Translations under genes and position numbers: made by a program | The notes under the pieces: generated by a model | The model's input: the letters and a program-made list of their open reading frames with translations, nothing else | Database searches by the model: none | What the model was told of the DNA's origin: nothing | Assembly: GCA_037903475.1 (NCBI GenBank) | Contig: JBAJFG010000347.1 | Span: forward strand, 1,054,001-1,118,000 | Direction of reading: 5' to 3' | Origin: Ancylostoma caninum | Taxonomy: Eukaryota > Nematoda > Chromadorea > Rhabditida > Ancylostomatidae | DNA length: 64,000 nt | In this document: positions 58,881 to 64,000 of the stretch, piece by piece | How positions within the stretch are numbered: the first letter of the stretch is position 1 | How the letters are laid out: the number at the start of each line of letters is the position of its first letter

Positions 58881-61060
58881 GAGGAGGAAAAGCCCTTCCA
58901 GGTGATCGCACAAATTGGATTGAACATGCTCAAATTCCGCAGCAGAGGAAAATTTATTTATACATTCTTGACCCTACCCCTTCTTCTACCCCTTCTCGAT
59001 GAACTGATTACACTCTTGACGCCTAATCAGCGCGAGATTGTGGAAGCTAAAAAGCGATCGAGATCAGTGGTCATTTCTGGAATACCGGAAGGCAATACTA
59101 ATACTTCACTTTCTGAGCGCACGATTTCCACTGATAAAACGGTTTTTGCAGTTCTGGACACAGACGTGCTACCGGTCGAGGTTTATCGATTAGGCAGGCC
59201 AATCGATAAAAGGCCACGTCTAGTCTAGTGCGTCTTCCCCTGTCATAGCGCTTAATTTAATGTGCTGAAGAAGGCCAAAAATCTGCGGACTCTGCCTCAA
59301 TTCAAGGACGTGTACATCCGAAGATCTATGTCAACCGAGGAGAGGCAGAAAGATCAGCAACATAGAGCTGAGGCGCGTTAGTTAAACAGATTACATCATA
59401 ACGGCGAATGTGTATTTGTTGTTTATAACAATGAGGTTACAAGAGTCAGCGATATTCCAGCTCTTCGTAGTTCTCCTGGTAAAAAAAGAACGCGTGAACG
59501 CTTCTGGTTTGAAAAATTTCATCTCTTCATTGCTTAATGTGCGTAGTATTACGAACAAGATTCCTAACCTTTATTATGATTTATCCATGCTTAAACCACA
59601 TGTTATCTTTTTGACCGAGATGTGGCTCGATAGTGATATCCCAAACTCCAAGAATGTTATCGCCTTGCCTTACAATGTTTTCCAAAAAGACAGGTCATAA
59701 AGAAGAGGTGGCCGTGTGCGTGTGCCATAGTGCATTCGATGTTTAGGGTAAAGAGGGTTGAGTTTAATGTACTAAACCTTGTTGCTGACGTTCTATGTTT
59801 GAACATAAACTTCGACCATTTTGAGTCCAGTCGCTTTGTGCTTGTCTACCTCCACCAAGTCATAATGCAAATAATGATGCACGGCTTTTGGAGCTCCTCT
59901 CTGATTTTAACTCCGTCCCTACTCAAGTGTGTAGTATTCTGAGAGACTTAAATTTAGATATTGATTGGAAAAACAAGGTGTCTAAGAATGCCCGCGCGCA
60001 GCAATTTTTAAAGCTCTTCTCGTCCTTCTTTCAAGAGCAATTTGTGGATTTGCATACTTGTCGTAACTCTGTCTTTGATAAGATACTGGGTCCTGGAGAC
60101 CTTATTTCTTATGTATTTTCTTTATCCCACTAGGCTGTTCCGATCATAGAATCGTATCATTTACACTTGAACATTCGCTCAGTTTTGGTAGCGTGCCCAT
60201 TGTAAATCGATTGCCGATGAACTTGCACCTATTGATTGGCTTCGTACTTTTGACGCTTATGAGTCTATCGATGACGTGTATGAGAAGTTTACGAGTATTT
60301 TGCTCGATCTCATCAGGGACTTCGTCCCTTTCAAAAGGGCCAAGCCCAGTTTTATGAAATACCTCAAACAAATACGCAACCTCTACTATCTAAAGCAGAA
60401 TTGAGTGTGTCTTCAAGTTCGAAGAACTTGAAGAGCCACTCAATTCTGTCAAACATAAAGCTACTTGTGATAATTTCAACTTTTACCTCAAGCGCTTTCT
60501 AGCCTATAAGGAGCGGAAGCTTGCGAGTTCAGTTAATATGAAGAATTTTCATGCTCACATCAATAATATTTAAGAAAAAAAGAAAACCGTGAACGCTTTG
60601 ATCGACTGTAATGGGCGTGGCAGTCATAAAGATCTGGAGGAAGCGAATTTATTGAGCCGCTTCTTCGCTTCTGTCTACACCACATCTAATAAAACTTCCC
60701 TAACAGTATCTTCGTTGTGCAATGCTTATTTTTTTCCATGGATGTGATATATCTTTCCCAAATACTTTAGAAACTTGGATTTGAAAAGAAAAAATGTTCT
60801 CCCTCGTTACCATCGGATGGTATTCCACAAATTTTTTATGAAATGTTTGCATTGAAGCTCGCTGTGCCACTTGCCCATATATTCAATTTGTCCATTGTGG
60901 TGAGTGAGGTCCGTCTTTTGTGAAAAAAATCAATTGTTACTGCCATACCCAAGGAACCAGATGCATGTCGGGTTTAGTTGTTTTTTCTGTTCTAGTCCTA
61001 GTTAGAGTTTATAGTGTTCCTTTTTTCTTTTGTTTTAGCTCGGCGTTAGACATATTAAAT
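58817..61060 (+). mobile_element. CR1-like LINE, dead copy with ORF1 and endonuclease remnants
   Basis: ORF1 is visible at 58,872-59,350: KRSRSVVISGIPEGN, then VEVYRLGRPIDKRPRLV and, after a stop, FKDVYIRRSMSTEERQK. This is the ORF1 type common in nematode CR1-like elements. ORF2 starts with an endonuclease: LLNVRSITNK, HVIFLTEMWLDSDIPNS (59,494-59,700), and a later CSDHRIVSFTLEH block near 60,135. A piece of the reverse-transcriptase N-terminus (KINCYCHTQGT, in the position of the 'W....I.PI.K' block) appears at about 60,920. The rest of the RT is missing, and an A-rich tail lies near 61,040-61,075. Many stops are present. Its start overlaps the edge of the inverted repeat. Confidence 0.7.
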
Positions 61061-61163
61061 GAAAATGAAAAAAAATACACCTCAAAACGGCAATTAACTT
61101 CGCACGAACCTGATAGGTTGACTGAAGTGGAGGGAAGTGCTAAGACAGGGGGAAAGAACTCTA

Positions 61164-62122
61164 TCTGTATATATAAAAGCGAAAGTTTGTTTGTGTGTGT
61201 GTGTTTGTGTGTGTGTTTGTGTGTTCCGAATAGAAATCGCGGAGGATGAACCGATCGGGACCAAATTTTGCAGGTAGACTCTACACTGGCCGGCGGAGGT
61301 TATAGGCTACTTTGCACCTGGGATTATCGATTGGTTTATCGATTATATCGATTTTATTGATTTTTCGCTCTTCTTGACCAGGGACTAGCGAGAACATGCC
61401 TACTGGGGTACCTCAATGCGCTGAACACGAATATGACAACCATTTCGCGCCAATTCATCGATTTATTGATTTTATTGATTTTTCGCTATTCTTGATCATG
61501 GGGTGGTAGAGGCATGTCTACTGGGGTACCTCAATGCGCTGAACACGAATACGACTTCCATTTTGCGCGAGATATTGATTTATTGATTTTATTGATTTTT
61601 CGCTATTCTTGATCATGGGGTGGTAAAAACATGTCTACTGGGGTTTCTCAACACGCTGAATAAGAATGACAACCATTTTGCACAAAATATTGATTTATTG
61701 ATTTTATCGATTTTTCCCCATTTTCGCTCGGGGACGGACAGAGACATGTTTTCTGGGGTTTTTCAATACGCTGAATAGGAATATGACAAACATTTTGCAT
61801 GAATTATCGGTTCTTCGATGTTATTGATTTTTGGCTCTTCCGCCCAATGAAGCGGTGAAGACATCTCTCCTGGGGTACCTCGATATGCTGAGTATGAATA
61901 TGACAACCACTTTGTACGAATACGTCGATTCAATGTCACCGAAATAGCTTCGCTAACTTTTCGCCCACAAGTCGATGGGAAGCGTCACCTGGGCTTCGCT
62001 AACATGCTGACCACCAAAATTATGGAGATTTCAATGAATTTGTCGATGATAGTAATTGGCCTCAGCAGCATGATGTAGCCAAGGTAATAAAACACCCGAG
62101 CGAAGCCGGGTACGGCAGCTAG
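61164..62122 (+). mobile_element. Non-autonomous Helitron
   Basis: The 5' end is TCTGTATATATAAAAGCGAA, beginning with TC after an A. The 3' end is a short hairpin (ACCCG...CGGGT, 62,094-62,111) followed by ACGGCAG and CTAG, then a T. TC-start, a 3' hairpin, CTRR end and insertion between A and T are the Helitron hallmarks. A TG/TTTG-rich tract follows the 5' end. No Rep/helicase protein is present in the 959 bp, so the element depends on others. Confidence 0.85.
61325..61925 (+). repeat. Minisatellite of about five 110-120-bp units inside the Helitron
   Basis: Each unit carries ATTGATTTATTGATTTTAT, TTTTTCGCTATTCTTGATCA or a variant, then ACATGTCTACTGGGGT, CTCAATGCGCTGAA and ATGACAACCATTTTG. 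The units diverge toward the 3' end. Such internal tandem arrays are known in some Helitrons. Confidence 0.85.
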
Positions 62123-62399
62123 TCATCATATAAAGGTTAAAAGACTGTTGAACATGGTAATCTGAATAGAATAGCAATAAAAACGAATTCTTTGAACAAG
62201 TAGTGATAATTATTCAGAGTTCATGAACTTAATATCAGGTTGGCTAAAATTAATTGCCATTTTGGGGCATGCACAAATAAACTCCTCTCTTCCGGGGCGA
62301 TTTCTGAAATATCAAGAAAGCTAGTGTGATCTTTTCATAGGGTTTTCCTTTTTTTTAAAGCACCTAGGAATTGCTAGAAGTTCGCGAAGTTCTCTTTCT
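62123..62399. other. Spacer between the Helitron and the right 0.7-kb repeat
   Basis: No gene was recognised. The phrase CTAGAAGTTCGCGAAGTTCT near 62,373 recurs near 62,592 inside the next repeat, a direct duplication about 220 bp apart. Confidence 0.4.
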
Positions 62400-63115
62400 A
62401 CGATTTCAGTCCACTTGAATTTTCTGGCTAGCTCTTTTCAGTACCTTTTTGTAGAGCCGCGAACAAATCTTGAGCCGACATTATTCTCATGCGCTGAAGT
62501 TAACGACTTTAAACTCGACCACGCTGAACCAGGGGTGTCCGCCATTCTTGCATTTGTTTTATCTTGGGATCGCATTTCCAATATTCAGTGAGCTAGAAGT
62601 TCGCAAAGTTCTCTTCCTACGATTTCAAACTCAAACGCCAACATGATCGCGGTAGCGGGATGTCGCTTGACGATCAGGCGTGGAGGACAGCCGTGGAACC
62701 TAGGCCGGATCTTACCATCGGGACGACGAGAACAGGGATGGATGCTCTCTATAGTACAATTTCAAAACGTTTGACTTCAAGGACAGGGTAAAAACAGCGC
62801 GGAAGTGAACACCCCACGATCTGAGTCTCGTCCGCTTTGACATTTTTCTAACTTGATTTCTCACCCCAAAACGACTCATTTCCAGGCCAGCTAATTACTA
62901 TAGATGTAGCTCGGTTCCTGTTCAATAACAAGAAATGCGAATAGGTGTGAGTATTTACGTTGTCTCAAGTGTAAGTCTTTCTGAACCAGATCTTCCCCTT
63001 AGAGAGATTGTGTCAGGGGTTTGGTTGTGCTCTAAAGTTGTGATCCAGTGCAGCCTTCGCCAACCTAGTCAAGCGTTTACAGCAGAGTTTGGTTTTGTAA
63101 TTTCGGGTGAAAGTC
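62400..63115 (+). repeat. 0.7-kb repeat, right (direct-strand) copy
   Basis: This is the counterpart of the minus-strand copy at 58,205-58,880. It encodes the same block order but with stops in DVARFLFNNKKCE* and after SKRLTSRTG, so it is a decayed copy. The last block (SEPDLPLREIVSGVWLCSKV) is still open. With the left copy it forms inverted repeats around about 3.5 kb. Confidence 0.6.
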
Positions 63116-63950
63116 CGAGAATCTGCTGTAGGCGTTGGTGTCAGTGGTGAACAGAATCAGGTTTTCCCTGCTCCAGGGTAGCGCTTAGTCTCTCGTGAAA
63201 ACTCATCCAGCAAGAACTGGCGCAGTAAGGCATCGAGGTTTCGCGAGGAGCGCAGTTTCCTCATTCATTCTTGTCATTCCTCAGACCTTTCCCTTACTAA
63301 ATATCTCTTTTGCGGAGTCCCAAATGTAATCCTGCGATTGCAGCAGACTGTTGATCTAGAGCATATCGAAATGCCCTTCCAAAAGTTCTTAGATTTTTGC
63401 GATCTCAGTTTTCATTGTAGAGGCATAGCAATTCCGATGTATTGTTAGGTAACCCTTAGCGAATTAAATGGGCATTTAAAAAACTGATGAAGAACGTTGT
63501 GTTTAGGCCAAGTTACAGCAATTTGAACTGGACTGTTGGTTTCGGCAATTAATTTCGCACCAACCTAATAATTTAAATAAATAAACGATCCAAATAATAT
63601 AACTTCTCGAACGAATCCCCGCTCTTACTCACAAGGGAAGGATACTTGGTCAATTTGGACATTCTTAACTAGTTGTATATGGTCTTATGCAGTTTGCAAC
63701 GCTGATTTCAAATCCGTTTTCAAAACTGACCAAACTCCTCCCTGCGATGATTTATGGCCATTTTTGGCACTTATGTAGAAATTCTAAGCTTTGCGTACGT
63801 GGATGGGTACGTAAGGCAAAAGTAAGCCTCTCATTCTTCAGAAAATTACTTATTGGCTCGTATTTTGGTGAAAAGTATTTAAAAAATAATAGAAGTATGG
63901 GAGTTCTTCGCTACGTGCTTCATTCTAAAAGTTCAACGCTATATTATCGG
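63116..63950. other. Spacer at the right end
   Basis: No gene was recognised. GGCAATTAATTTCGCAC and AACCTAATA at about 63,545-63,573 resemble GGCAATTAACTTCGCAC and AACCTGATA at about 61,090-61,117, so a short repeat is shared with the flank of the Helitron. Confidence 0.4.
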
Positions 63951-64000
63951 GTTAGTCCGTGGTGTAGAGGTAAGTTGCTCGTTCTTGATGCACGGTGTCA
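63951..64000 (+). repeat. Possible head of a tRNA-derived SINE, cut by the window end
   Basis: TGGTGTAGAGG at 63,960-63,970 fits the pol III A box consensus TRGYNNARNGG, and the bases around it resemble a D arm followed by an anticodon-arm-like stretch. The B box would lie beyond the window. A decayed or genuine tRNA gene cannot be excluded. Confidence 0.4.

Overview
This is eukaryotic DNA that looks like a nematode, most likely a clade V (strongylid or Caenorhabditis-related) worm. The introns are AT-rich and use short TTTCAG-type acceptors. Four genes on one strand are packed closely, with a probable trans-splice acceptor just upstream of one start codon. The proteins read like nematode orthologues, and the repeats (Tc1/mariner, RTE- and CR1-like LINEs, Helitron) are typical of parasitic nematode genomes. 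All multi-exon models were built by hand from splice signals, reading phase and protein similarity; none has transcript support.

Region 1 (1-14,904, + strand) is the gene-dense part: SRP54 (3' two thirds), RNASEH2B, the mitochondrial ribosomal protein MRPS33 and PNKP (polynucleotide kinase 3'-phosphatase). From memory, C. elegans cosmid F21D5 carries SRP54, mrps-33 and the PNKP orthologue side by side, so this looks like a conserved block and possibly an operon. The introns have been colonised by transposons: a TTAA-bounded MITE in mrps-33, and a mariner fossil plus a Tc1/mariner-type MITE separated by (TA)n runs in PNKP.

Region 2 (16,931-30,299, - strand) is one gene stretched over 13 kb. 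Its six small exons join in phase into a 189-residue protein with four membrane segments and an acidic tail. Introns 2 and 3 (about 5.6 and 6.4 kb) hold dispersed repeats and a long foldback element.

Region 3 (30.3-45.2 kb) has no convincing intact gene. It holds two diverged copies of an exon-like sequence, a Tc1/mariner remnant, a LINE reverse-transcriptase fragment, a frameshifted coding remnant, a perfect 26-bp hairpin, G-tracts and another decayed mariner-type element.

Region 4 (45,266-49,769, - strand) is a four-exon gene for a small secreted protein: signal peptide, one eight-cysteine lustrin-like module and a C-terminal tail.

Region 5 (50-64 kb) is repeat-rich: LINE fragments, a decayed mariner with a YSPDL motif, and an inverted pair of about 0.7-kb repeats that enclose a CR1-like LINE and a non-autonomous Helitron with an internal minisatellite. 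The window ends in what looks like the head of a tRNA-derived SINE.
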